A stretch of DNA of 64,000 nucleotides from Chlorobiaceae bacterium (GTDB lineage: Bacteria; Bacteroidota; Ignavibacteria; UBA10030; SZUA-254). Shown in pieces: positions 17,002-26,205 of this stretch. Under the pieces are notes generated by a model, which saw only the letters and a list, made by a program, of their open reading frames with translations, ran no database searches and was not told where the DNA came from. Each line of letters starts with the position of its first letter. The first letter of the stretch is position 1. The stretch is taken from the NCBI GenBank assembly GCA_013824245.1, contig PNNN01000049.1, positions 121,068-185,067 of the forward strand, read 5' to 3'. A program made the translations under genes and the position numbers.

Positions 17002-17662
17002 ATGGGACAAGATATCCTGGATAGCCAGCGGAATATTTCTCGCCGGATTATTGCTTGGTGCATTTGTCAATGAACTATTTCTATATCTGATGGTCGGCGG
17101 CTTTCTGCTGAGATCGACATTGCTCGCCTTCGGTGTAGCAAAAATATATGCCGACGAACGGCAGATGCAAATCCAATATCATTCGGGTAACATAGCGCTA
17201 ACCGTGCTGGTTGTTGCAATCATTATTTTTGCTGTCAAAGCAGGGCTCAGTGGTAAGCAAGCATTCGATGAGTACGCGATGTTAGTTACGATTGCTTTGG
17301 TTGCCAAAGGGGTAGTAGGTCTGGTTATGATCGGCGATTACCGTGCAGTAGCTGTGCGGATTACAGTGATTGCAGGTGTTGCAATTACTCTCTTCGCATC
17401 CCTATCGCATGGTTTTTCATTGGGTACACTTATGGAAGCGTCACCCGGATTGCTTATTATCATCGTAGGGTTGCTTGGAATCAAGCGACCGATGATAAGT
17501 GCTGCGCTGCTTGCTATCATTGGACTCGCGACATTTATATTTTTCGGTCCCGGCGGTGGACTAACAGAAACTCGCATCTTCATGGGAATCATACTCTCGC
17601 TGCCGCTGTTTGTGACTGCGTTCTGTTTTTACAAAGGTGCAAGGATTGAAAAGAAGAATTAA
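16994..17662 (+). CDS. Multi-pass membrane protein coupled to the XRE regulator
   Basis: MFKWDKISWIASGIFLAG..., several TM segments; overlaps the regulator 3' end (track ORF starts at 16925). Confidence 0.7.
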   Translation: MFKWDKISWIASGIFLAGLLLGAFVNELFLYLMVGGFLLRSTLLAFGVAKIYADERQMQIQYHSGNIALTVLVVAIIIFAVKAGLSGKQAFDEYAMLVTIALVAKGVVGLVMIGDYRAVAVRITVIAGVAITLFASLSHGFSLGTLMEASPGLLIIIVGLLGIKRPMISAALLAIIGLATFIFFGPGGGLTETRIFMGIILSLPLFVTAFCFYKGARIEKKN

Positions 17663-17838
17663 TAAATGACTGTATCTCGTGTCTGGATTTATCCAGGTGT
17701 CGGGATATTCTTCATTTGAATTTGGTAACGCAACAGAAAAAGAAACATGCACATGCGTTGGAATGATAGAATAATTGCTCTATCTCAATTACCCTAATTA
17801 ACTAATGTTCAATAAATCAAAATAAGGAAGGAGTCATT

Positions 17839-18372
17839 ATGATCTCCAGAAAATTATATTCGATCGTTCCGATAATTTGTTTGACTATGATCTCAATAGT
17901 TCTCTTTGGTACTGAGAGAACAAATGCACAAACGACCGTAAGAATCGGCACATTCGATTCGAGAGCGGTTGCCATAGTGTATTGCAATTCAAAGTATTTC
18001 AAAAGTTCTATGGAACCGTTGATGGCGCAGATGAAAACCGCTAAGGAAAAGGATGATAAAAAAACAATAACTAAAATTGAAAGAGAAGGATCATTGCGGC
18101 AAACGATGATGCACGAGCAGGGATTCGGTACAGGTTCAATCAGTGGTATCATCGAAACGGTGAAGGATAAAATTGCAGTTTTAGCAAAGGACGAAAATTT
18201 TACAGCAATTGTCTCAAAGTGGGAGTTAGTTTACGGCGGTGCGGATGTTGAACTAGTAGATATAACAGAAAAGATTGCCGCCTTCTTCGAGCCAAATGAT
18301 AGGATGAAAGAAATGATAAAAGAAGTTCTGGAATCGGAGCCGATAAAGGATGCGTATTTGATTGAAGACTGA
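17839..18372 (+). CDS. Hypothetical secreted protein
   Basis: Signal peptide then VRIGTFDSRAVAIVYCNSKYF... Confidence 0.6.
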   Translation: MISRKLYSIVPIICLTMISIVLFGTERTNAQTTVRIGTFDSRAVAIVYCNSKYFKSSMEPLMAQMKTAKEKDDKKTITKIEREGSLRQTMMHEQGFGTGSISGIIETVKDKIAVLAKDENFTAIVSKWELVYGGADVELVDITEKIAAFFEPNDRMKEMIKEVLESEPIKDAYLIED

Positions 18373-18453
18373 ATTATAAAGACTATCGGAAGCATGCCAA
18401 TGAGAATTAATCCTCGTGAACCAGCTTATTAGTATGCTTACGGAAGTTAATAA

Positions 18454-19896
18454 TTGCAAAAATTTTTCCAGTGTATGTGCAGAGATAATCTATCGAGAGG
18501 AAATGATGTTATGACGGAAGACTTAACCCGGCGAATCAATCAGGCGATCTCAAATCAAGAGGCGCAGGCGGAACGGTTAGCTAATTCGGGCCGCATTATT
18601 CTTCTTTCAATCATTACTTTTCTGGCACTCGTCAATATTCAATCTGTATCATTTGAAGCCAACGTAATGAATTTCAGCGTTCTTGCCCTTGGCTATTCAT
18701 ATGGTTTGATTGTTTATATAAGGATGCGCCACTTCGGTTATCATCCTTTTATGAAGTATTTTACCTCCTGTCTTGATGTCATCCTGGTTTTTCTATTACT
18801 GTTTCTATATACCCGGATAGAAATTCCGGCAGTTGCATTGAAGAATTATGTATTCGTCATACTCTATCCACTTATTGGTTTGACCGCCTTCCGGTACGAC
18901 AAGAATCTAACATGGATCGCAGGAGGATTGACGGTCATCTTGTATATTGCACTTGTTTGTTATCTCTATTTCCTTAATGCAATCGAATTGACATCGGGAG
19001 GATACGAGCGTGAGCTTTTTACTCGTGAAGTAACATACATCGGGCAGGCAACAAAATTAATTCTCCTCATTGGATTTATTGCGTTGATCGGTTATCTGGC
19101 TCAGTATTCTCGCCGGCTGATCATCAAACTGGTTCGTGATGAGTCAACAATTAGACAGGAGCAGGAACAGATTCAGGCGGAGCTTCAGGTTGCATCTCAC
19201 GTTCAGCAGCAATTCGTTCCGCGTTCTTTCCCTACGATCTCAGGTCTCGATCTATACGGCATAGTCGAACAAGGTAAATTTGTTGGGGGCGATTATTGTG
19301 ATCTAATTGAGCTGGCACATGATCGGGTTCTCATTGTTGTAGCCGATGTCTCAGGTAATGGAGTGCCTGCCGCATTAATCATGGCGGAAGTGCGAGCTTC
19401 GGTTCATCTTCTTGCTCAAACGGAAATCGGGTTAGAACAACTAGTTGAGCGATTAAACATTTTACTGTTTGAAAGTACACAAAAGAAAAATTTCGTTACG
19501 TTTTTTGTGGCAGAAATAGATACGACGAAGCAAATTATTTCATATGTGAATGCAGGTCATCCGTCACCACTTATACATACCGATGGTGAGATTCGTTCGT
19601 TGAAGAAAGGAACAATCCCTCTCGGTGTTCGTTCGATATTGCCAAACATGACGAAGCAGGTTGAAGAATTTCGGATTGGTAGCACTATTGTCTCTTATAC
19701 CGATGGACTTCTTGAGCAATTCAATTCACAGGAAGAACAATATGGTGAGCAGCGGCTGTGTGAATTCTTCCAATCGAATGTTCACTTGGATGCTCGGACA
19801 TTTGTTCAACATCTTTTAGAACAGGTGAAGGATTTTAGTAAAGGAAAAGTGCTCGATGACGATGTCGGTCTCGTGGTTGTAAAATTTTTGAATTGA
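18454..19896 (+). CDS. Membrane PP2C/SpoIIE-type serine phosphatase (start may be 18511)
   Basis: QQQFVPRSFPTISGLDLYGIVEQGKFVGGDYCDLIEL, VVADVSGNGVPAALIMAE, SYTDGLLEQFN. Confidence 0.88.
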   Translation: MQKFFQCMCRDNLSRGNDVMTEDLTRRINQAISNQEAQAERLANSGRIILLSIITFLALVNIQSVSFEANVMNFSVLALGYSYGLIVYIRMRHFGYHPFMKYFTSCLDVILVFLLLFLYTRIEIPAVALKNYVFVILYPLIGLTAFRYDKNLTWIAGGLTVILYIALVCYLYFLNAIELTSGGYERELFTREVTYIGQATKLILLIGFIALIGYLAQYSRRLIIKLVRDESTIRQEQEQIQAELQVASHVQQQFVPRSFPTISGLDLYGIVEQGKFVGGDYCDLIELAHDRVLIVVADVSGNGVPAALIMAEVRASVHLLAQTEIGLEQLVERLNILLFESTQKKNFVTFFVAEIDTTKQIISYVNAGHPSPLIHTDGEIRSLKKGTIPLGVRSILPNMTKQVEEFRIGSTIVSYTDGLLEQFNSQEEQYGEQRLCEFFQSNVHLDARTFVQHLLEQVKDFSKGKVLDDDVGLVVVKFLN

Positions 19897-19984
19897 GCGA
19901 AACTTGACGGCAAGCTAACGCGGGGGATTTGATTTTGTATCTTTTTTATAATATATTTGCGCTAAATTTAAAACAGTTTATATT

Positions 19985-20122
19985 ATGGAAGTAACCGAAA
20001 ATAAATCTCAATTACTTGATCAGATGAGGGTAATAGATTTAGAGAATTCTTCGTGCGGCACTGGGAAAAAACTTACACGAAGAAACACGAAGGAATACAA
20101 AGAACCACGAAGAGATAAAAAC
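19985..20122 (+). pseudogene. Possible 5' remnant of an integron-type tyrosine recombinase gene
   Basis: ATG frame MEVTENKSQLLDQMRVIDLENSS...; ...QLLDQxR resembles the start of integron/phage integrases; a similar copy lies at 34139. Confidence 0.35.
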
Positions 20123-20131
20123 TTCGTGAAA
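20074..20131. repeat. CACGAAG hairpin repeat
   Basis: acacgaagaaacacgaaggaatacaaagaaccacgaag...aacttcgtga. Confidence 0.6.
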
Positions 20132-20144
20132 TAAAAAATATGTT

Positions 20145-20185
20145 CCTAACGATATACAACCGTGTAGTATAATTAATAGTTAGGT
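20145..20185 (+). other. attC-like element: CCTAAC ... GTTAGGT
   Basis: cctaacgatatacaaccgtgtagtataattaatagttaggt; inverted CCTAAC/GTTAGG ends with imperfect inner pairing. Confidence 0.45.
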
Positions 20186-20221
20186 AGCCACAAATAAATA
20201 TCATTGGAATGGAGGATTGTT

Positions 20222-20647
20222 ATGTTTAAATCATTTTTGTCAATTCGTAACATGATTGTCTCGTTAATACTCCTCGTAGCTTGTTGCATACTCGGCTTTG
20301 CTGCTTCTGCTGTCGGTATTGACGACAATCCATCTGGCATAGCACTTGCGTTTCTTTCTACCATTGCATTGGTTCTCGCTTTCGTCCATCCATTGAGAAC
20401 CTCAAAGCAGTTCCGTTATCTCATATACGCGTCAGGCATAGGATTAATTATTTTTGCCGTTCTTCACAACGTGTTTGAGGGCATAGCCTCGAAGGTAGGG
20501 GAAGCAAACCTATCTTATGGTTTACTCCAAGGTGCTGGTGTTGCATTCTTTTTTATCGCCATTTTGGTTTGCCCAATTGGTTTGTTGGTCGGTGCAATTG
20601 GTGCTGCTATCACTTCCAGTCGGGAGGGTCGTTCGAAAAAAATGTGA
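20222..20647 (+). CDS. Hypothetical membrane protein
   Basis: MFKSFLSIRNMIVSLILLVACCILG..., four TM segments. Confidence 0.6.
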   Translation: MFKSFLSIRNMIVSLILLVACCILGFAASAVGIDDNPSGIALAFLSTIALVLAFVHPLRTSKQFRYLIYASGIGLIIFAVLHNVFEGIASKVGEANLSYGLLQGAGVAFFFIAILVCPIGLLVGAIGAAITSSREGRSKKM

Positions 20648-20698
20648 TCTACCGGCTTGTTGCAGTCCATTATTGTATTAATAATTTAGGAGTATCAA

Positions 20699-21181
20699 AT
20701 GACAGAAATATATCGCAGTATAAATATTGAAGCACCGGTAAATAAAGTTTTTGAGTATGCTTCTAACTATCAAAAATGGCCAGAGTTTTTCGAGGGAGTC
20801 TCCGACGTTAAGCCGGTAACCGAAACAATCCGCGGAAATGGGGCCAAATTTATTTACAAAGTAAAAGTATTAGGTATGAGGGTTGCTGTAGGAACTGAGA
20901 TTCAACAATTCAAAGAAAATGAAGGTTGGATTGGAAAATCATTCAAAGGTTTAGAGCATCAGACTCAGTGGATTTTTGAGAAGTTAAATGGTAATACAAA
21001 GTTTACATTTATCCAAAATTATAAATTCCCGTTGTATTTTGGAGGAAAGATCATTGATAAAATGTTTGCACAGCATGAATGGATTAAGATAATTGAAAAT
21101 TCACTGCAAAACCTAAAAAGAATAATGGAACAAAAAAACAATAATATGTTTTTGCAAAGTTCAAAGGCAGATGCAAAGTAA
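20699..21181 (+). CDS. SRPBCC-family (polyketide cyclase/dehydrase-like) protein
   Basis: IYRSINIEAPVNKVFEYASNYQKWPEFFEGVSDVKPV. Confidence 0.85.
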   Translation: MTEIYRSINIEAPVNKVFEYASNYQKWPEFFEGVSDVKPVTETIRGNGAKFIYKVKVLGMRVAVGTEIQQFKENEGWIGKSFKGLEHQTQWIFEKLNGNTKFTFIQNYKFPLYFGGKIIDKMFAQHEWIKIIENSLQNLKRIMEQKNNNMFLQSSKADAK

Positions 21182-21263
21182 AGTTCTGTATCGAAGATTT
21201 GTGGATTAGTAATTCCGTTATACTAAACGATAATTCATTACTCATTAACTTAGGAGAGATCAT

Positions 21264-21632
21264 ATGCATTTCTCAAATAATCTCCCTTTTCAAATATTTA
21301 GTATTATTACAATCGTTCTGGGAATCCTTGTGGCTTCGTTTCTGCTGCTCATTGGGGTGGTAGAACTTATTGATCCACATGTACCCGACAACTACTTAAA
21401 CCAGAACACACGCGTTTGCATAATGGTAATTCTAACCGGACTGGTTACGATATATGCGATATTTCGCCCTTACTCTGGTGGTATCTTGTTGTGCATTTGT
21501 GCCCTGGTTTTCTTCGTCATTGTCATTAATAATCCAATATTCATTCCTATCATTCTATTTGGTATTCTGTCGATTGTTCGTGGTTATTTTAATCGACGGA
21601 AAGTCTTGAAAGGAACAGATCAGACTTCGTGA
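21264..21632 (+). CDS. Hypothetical membrane protein
   Basis: 122 aa with several TM segments. Confidence 0.55.
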   Translation: MHFSNNLPFQIFSIITIVLGILVASFLLLIGVVELIDPHVPDNYLNQNTRVCIMVILTGLVTIYAIFRPYSGGILLCICALVFFVIVINNPIFIPIILFGILSIVRGYFNRRKVLKGTDQTS

Positions 21633-21710
21633 AGGAGTTCTCTACGAGTTTACGGACTCGAAGAGCCGTAGACTACTCCTGACCTACAGAAGACCCATAA
21701 AAAAAATAAT

Positions 21711-21801
21711 TTCACGAAGTACCACGAAGCAAAAAAAATATCACGAAGAACCACGAAGAATCTCAGTGGAACTTCGTGTCTTCTCCGTGATCTTCGTGTA
21801 A
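21711..21801. repeat. CACGAAG hairpin repeat
   Basis: ttcacgaagtaccacgaag...atcacgaagaaccacgaag...cttcgtgtcttctccgtgatcttcgtgtaa. Confidence 0.7.
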
Positions 21802-22036
21802 TGAACACAGGGGAGAGGGACTTGATTTCTTATCTTATGTATGATACATTTTCACTGTGTTTACTATTTAGATATTTGGCAGTTTTATCCGCCTTTGGCG
21901 GAATGTTGTTGTTTACCCGCCGAAGTGCTTTTTTTGCACGTAGGCGAGGTTGTTAGTTGATTGTTAATTGACGATTAGCCATTGACAATTCATTATTTTG
22001 TCTAACATCTGACTTCTGACATCTGATATCTCTCAC

Positions 22037-23974
22037 TCATCGTAATTCACCAAGTGATTTTGTGCTATTCGATTTTGTTTCATCAGCCAGTGATTTGACG
22101 ATAGATTCTAATTCTGCCAATCGTTTTGAAAGTTCTTCATTCTTTGTTTTAAATTCTTTATTCTCTGCTCTTAGCTCTATGCTCTCCGCCCTTAGCTCTA
22201 CGCTTGTTTTATATAACTCTTGAATCGCCGCAAGCGCCACACCTGCCGGGTCAATTGTTGAAATTGTTATCTCATCTTCACCCAAACCGAATGCTGCATA
22301 AAAATCCTGAGCCATCGGACCGATATGCTCTATGCTCGGGTCTTGTGTTAGATAACTCCATTGCTTAATAGGCAGATTTCCAACTTTGTCGAGTATATGT
22401 TTTGTATTTACTAAACGGATGTTCCTTTTTTTTGTGCTATCAGAAGCACTTATCCAACCATTACCACCGATAGGAAGTTCTACACCTGCTGTAAGTGCGG
22501 CGTTAGAGTATATACGCGTTCCGTCAGAGGCACGGACATTAAATTGATTAGGTACCCCCGAAGAAAAATCCGCATCATTTTGGTCAGCCCATACGAAGGC
22601 ACCATGGTGATTGGCTTTTGCCCGGCGACCTGCAGCAAATGAATAATTACCAAGTGCGGTGTTAGATTGCCCGCCGCATACTGTTGAACCCCAACCGCTC
22701 GCCGTGTTAGTAGTGCCGCCGCCGACTGTTGCAACATCACCGCTTGCCGCGTTAGCAGTGCCGCCACCAACCGTTGACTGAATACCGCTTGCCGTATTGT
22801 TTCGACCGCCGCTAACTGTTGCAGAAGTACCGCTTGCCGTGTTATCAATGCCACCGCTAACTGTTGTGTAAATATTGCTTGCACTGTTGCTCTCGCCGCC
22901 GCTAATTGTCGCCGAAGTTCCGTTTGTAGTGTTATCAAAGCCACCGCTAACTGTTGCATTCGCCGAAATTGCTTTATTGCTTCTACCACCACCAACGGTA
23001 GAGTAATCACCAATTGCAGAGTTTGAATCTACCTCAGCTCCTCCACCACCGCTAACTACTGAAAATTGTCCGCGTGCCCGATTTTGATTACCGCCACCGA
23101 CAGTTGCATAATCACTGCTTGCGGTATTGTATCTGCCGCCGGCAACTGTAGTTGCAAAACCACTTGTTAAATTCTGAGAGCCACCACCAATAGTTGAACG
23201 CTCACCAGTCGCTAAATTTATTCTACCGCCTCCGACTGTGGAAATTGCACCGCTTGCCTTGTTATTATAGCCGCCACCGACTGTTGCACGAGCACCGCTT
23301 GCCTTGTTAGCCCATCCACCGCCGACTGTGGAAGTTGCACCGCTTGCCGAATTTGAATCCTCTAAACTTGCACCACCTCCTCCGGAAACAACTGAATAAT
23401 CACCACGCGCTCGGTTATTTCTGCCCGCTACAAAAGCATCAGTACCTGTGTTGATGTTGTTAGCTCCGAAATTTCCTTTGCCCATAGTAATAGCTGGATT
23501 ACCCGCGTTAGTTATTGCTCCTGTCATTGTCCCACCTGAAAGCGATAAAAATGTTCCAGACACAGTTGCTTTGGCAAAATTAGCCGTATCGGCTGTTATT
23601 GATTTAATACTATAACCAACCGCAGTCAGAGGTATGCGGGGTGTCATCTGTGGTTGTCCGCCCGCTTGAATTGCTAACCAATATGGTTTGTCAAATGTTA
23701 CCGATGCCCCGAACGGTATAACATCTCCTAAAATTGTTGAGAACAAACCACGGCTTGTCTGGAGAACCTTTGATTCAGTCCATAATTGAGTGCCTTCTGT
23801 AGAGTCATCATACAACCGGAAAGTTAAGCCCCACGATCCGTCGCCGACCGGTTTTCCAAGACTATCCGTTAACACACCTTGGAATGAAATGGTGCGTGGT
23901 ATTTGTGCCGATGATATAGACGTGATTAACACGATTAAAAGTATTACGTTTAGTAATTGAATTAAATGTTTCAT
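22037..23974 (-). CDS. Surface protein with YadA-head-like repeats and C-terminal peptidase S74 chaperone domain
   Basis: Repeated TVGGGxxNxASGxxATVSGG; C-terminal SDSTKKRNIRLVNTKHILDKVGNLPIKQWSYLTQDPSIEHIGPMAQDFYAAFGLG plus coiled coil. Confidence 0.88.
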   Translation of the reverse strand: MKHLIQLLNVILLIVLITSISSAQIPRTISFQGVLTDSLGKPVGDGSWGLTFRLYDDSTEGTQLWTESKVLQTSRGLFSTILGDVIPFGASVTFDKPYWLAIQAGGQPQMTPRIPLTAVGYSIKSITADTANFAKATVSGTFLSLSGGTMTGAITNAGNPAITMGKGNFGANNINTGTDAFVAGRNNRARGDYSVVSGGGGASLEDSNSASGATSTVGGGWANKASGARATVGGGYNNKASGAISTVGGGRINLATGERSTIGGGSQNLTSGFATTVAGGRYNTASSDYATVGGGNQNRARGQFSVVSGGGGAEVDSNSAIGDYSTVGGGRSNKAISANATVSGGFDNTTNGTSATISGGESNSASNIYTTVSGGIDNTASGTSATVSGGRNNTASGIQSTVGGGTANAASGDVATVGGGTTNTASGWGSTVCGGQSNTALGNYSFAAGRRAKANHHGAFVWADQNDADFSSGVPNQFNVRASDGTRIYSNAALTAGVELPIGGNGWISASDSTKKRNIRLVNTKHILDKVGNLPIKQWSYLTQDPSIEHIGPMAQDFYAAFGLGEDEITISTIDPAGVALAAIQELYKTSVELRAESIELRAENKEFKTKNEELSKRLAELESIVKSLADETKSNSTKSLGELR

Positions 23975-23987
23975 TTTAGTATCTCCT

Positions 23988-26102
23988 TTATTTGACTAAC
24001 AATATTTTTTTAGTTGATGTAAAACCCTGTCCTGAGCCACCGTCCTGAGTGGAGCCGAAGGATGTGGAAGGGTTGCCTGCCGTAAGACGATAGAAATACA
24101 TGCCGCTTGAAAGAGTGGATGCGTCAAACCTAACTTCATATCTTCCGAGCTTCTTAGCTTCATTAACCAGAGTTGCTACTTCTCTACCAAGTACATTGTA
24201 CACCTTCAATGTTACCCAATTGTCAATTGGCAATTGATAATTGATAATTGTCAATGGATTGAACGGATTTGGATAATTCTGCTCTAATGAAAACTTAGTT
24301 GGAATTGTATTCGGGTTCTCAGTTACTCCGGTTACGATTTGTGATAGTGGACGACGCCAAACGCCGCTTACTTCTGTTCCGGCGTATAGGTTTGAGTCTT
24401 TTACAAAAAGTGAATTGACATAATAATCTCCCAATCCTGTACTAACCTGAGTCCAGCTTGAACCATCATTAGCAGAGACATAAACGCCATAATCGGAAAT
24501 TCCTAAAAAGAGATTATCTCCCTCCACAATAATTGTTTTTATTTCTCTGCTGGGTATTCCCGTATTTACCGGGTTCCAGTTTGTTCCGTTATCGGTGGAA
24601 AGAAAAATACTACCTGTAGTTCCAACAAAAAGTTTTTCTTCTTTAACTGCAATACATCGGATATATGTATTTGTCAAACCATTATTGATTTGACTCCAAC
24701 TTGTACCTTGATCAGTTGATATAAACATTCCACCATTAGTTCCGGCAAATATATTTGGATTTACGAAGACAAGTGAATTTACATACAAATTTGTCAATCC
24801 ACTGTTGACTGCAGTCCAACTCGTACCGTAGTTTGTTGAGTGGTACACGCCACTACCTTGTGTGCATGCAAAAATGTTTGTTCCGTTAATGACAATAGAA
24901 TTTACATGAGTAGAGGATATCCCACTATTGACAGCAAACCAGTTGGTTCCGTTGTTAGTAGAGCGAAAAACCCCGGCGCCCAACGTACCTGCAAAAATAT
25001 CCGAACCGTTTATCACCAGCGTATAAATATTAGCATTGGTAAAACCATCATTCATCCTATCCCAATTAATACCATTATCTGAAGATGAAAATACGCCTCC
25101 GCCCCAGGTTCCAGCAAATAGGTACGAAGAATTTTCAACAAAGCAATTAATTTTTGTGGCTAATAAATTATGATTAACATCCGTCCAGCTATCACCATTA
25201 TTTGTTGAAAGAAAAACGCCGCCGGAAGTGCCCGCAAAAAGATATGGATTATTTACAGCAAAAGCCCTTGTGGAGGGAGTCGTTAATCCATTATTTACCG
25301 GATTCCAGTTTATACCGTTATTAGTTGAGAGGAATGCACCACTATAAGTTGCAACAAAAATATTCTGGTTATTAACGGCAATTCCAGTTATGTTGAGATT
25401 TGTTAAACCCGTATTAACAGGAGACCAGTTTGTTCCGTTATTCGTAGATAGAAAAACTCCCCTGTTGTATGTTCCGGCAAAAACATTCGTGCCACTGATG
25501 GCAAGAGAATAAACATACAGACCGGTCAAACCGGTATTAACGGCATTCCAATTATCTCCGTTATCGGACGAATAGAAAACTCCTCCGGCATAAGTGCCTG
25601 CATAGATATCCGATCCGATTCCGGCAAGAGAATATATTTGATTGCTTGTTAAACCGGAATTTACTGCCGTCCAGTTCGCGCCATTATCAGACGAACGAAA
25701 TACACCGCCACCCCATGTCCCTGCAAAAATATTTGTATCAATGACAGCAAGACTCTGTATTGAGTTATTCGTTAAACCGGTATTAAGTGCCGTCCAGTTT
25801 GTGCCGTAGTTAGTAGATAAAAACACGCCGCCACCCCCGGTTCCTGCAAACAAGTTAGTACCGTTTATAGCAAGTGCGCGAACTATTTTATTTGTCAATT
25901 CGGTATTTACTGCTGTCCAATTTGCACCGTTGTCTGTAGAAAGAAATACGCCGCTTCCATAAGTCCCTGCAAAAGTATTTGAACCAATAACGGCGAGAGA
26001 ATAAATGTTACCGCCGTATGGTCCGTTTGTTTGCTGCCATTGTGCTTGCGTTGATAGCGAAGAAAGAAGAAGAGCTATTATTAACTGTAAATATGTTTTC
26101 AT
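23988..26102 (-). CDS. T9SS-sorted beta-propeller (BNR/sortilin-like repeat) protein
   Basis: About 14 repeats of GGGVFLSTNNGTNWTAVNTGLTN.xxxLAVxGxNIFAGT; C-terminal SLEQNYPNPFNPLTIINYQL...GREVATLVNE...KKILLVK. Confidence 0.88.
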   Translation of the reverse strand: MKTYLQLIIALLLSSLSTQAQWQQTNGPYGGNIYSLAVIGSNTFAGTYGSGVFLSTDNGANWTAVNTELTNKIVRALAINGTNLFAGTGGGGVFLSTNYGTNWTALNTGLTNNSIQSLAVIDTNIFAGTWGGGVFRSSDNGANWTAVNSGLTSNQIYSLAGIGSDIYAGTYAGGVFYSSDNGDNWNAVNTGLTGLYVYSLAISGTNVFAGTYNRGVFLSTNNGTNWSPVNTGLTNLNITGIAVNNQNIFVATYSGAFLSTNNGINWNPVNNGLTTPSTRAFAVNNPYLFAGTSGGVFLSTNNGDSWTDVNHNLLATKINCFVENSSYLFAGTWGGGVFSSSDNGINWDRMNDGFTNANIYTLVINGSDIFAGTLGAGVFRSTNNGTNWFAVNSGISSTHVNSIVINGTNIFACTQGSGVYHSTNYGTSWTAVNSGLTNLYVNSLVFVNPNIFAGTNGGMFISTDQGTSWSQINNGLTNTYIRCIAVKEEKLFVGTTGSIFLSTDNGTNWNPVNTGIPSREIKTIIVEGDNLFLGISDYGVYVSANDGSSWTQVSTGLGDYYVNSLFVKDSNLYAGTEVSGVWRRPLSQIVTGVTENPNTIPTKFSLEQNYPNPFNPLTIINYQLPIDNWVTLKVYNVLGREVATLVNEAKKLGRYEVRFDASTLSSGMYFYRLTAGNPSTSFGSTQDGGSGQGFTSTKKILLVK

Positions 26103-26205
26103 CTTTGTATCTCCAATTAGTAATTGGTTATTTGACTAACAGCATAAAGATGGAGCCCACTTTAAAAGTGGACTCCATCAGTTTAGTCATTTCACTGTAA
26201 TCGTA

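Noticed and set aside
22480-23013. 177-aa minus-strand ORF in another frame
   Set aside because: Alternative frame of the repeat tract inside 22037-23974; biased Q/A/L composition is an artefact of the repeats.
22620-23420. Regularly spaced repeats resembling a CRISPR array
   Set aside because: They are in-frame coding repeats (TVGGGxxNxASG) of a surface protein; unit length is irregular and there are no cas genes.
24217-24262. Second repeat insertion in the T9SS CTD (ttgtcaattggcaattgataattgataattgtcaat)
   Set aside because: Encodes TIINYQLPIDN, which is within the normal variation of CTD sequences (INYQLP is common), so insertion is not demonstrable.
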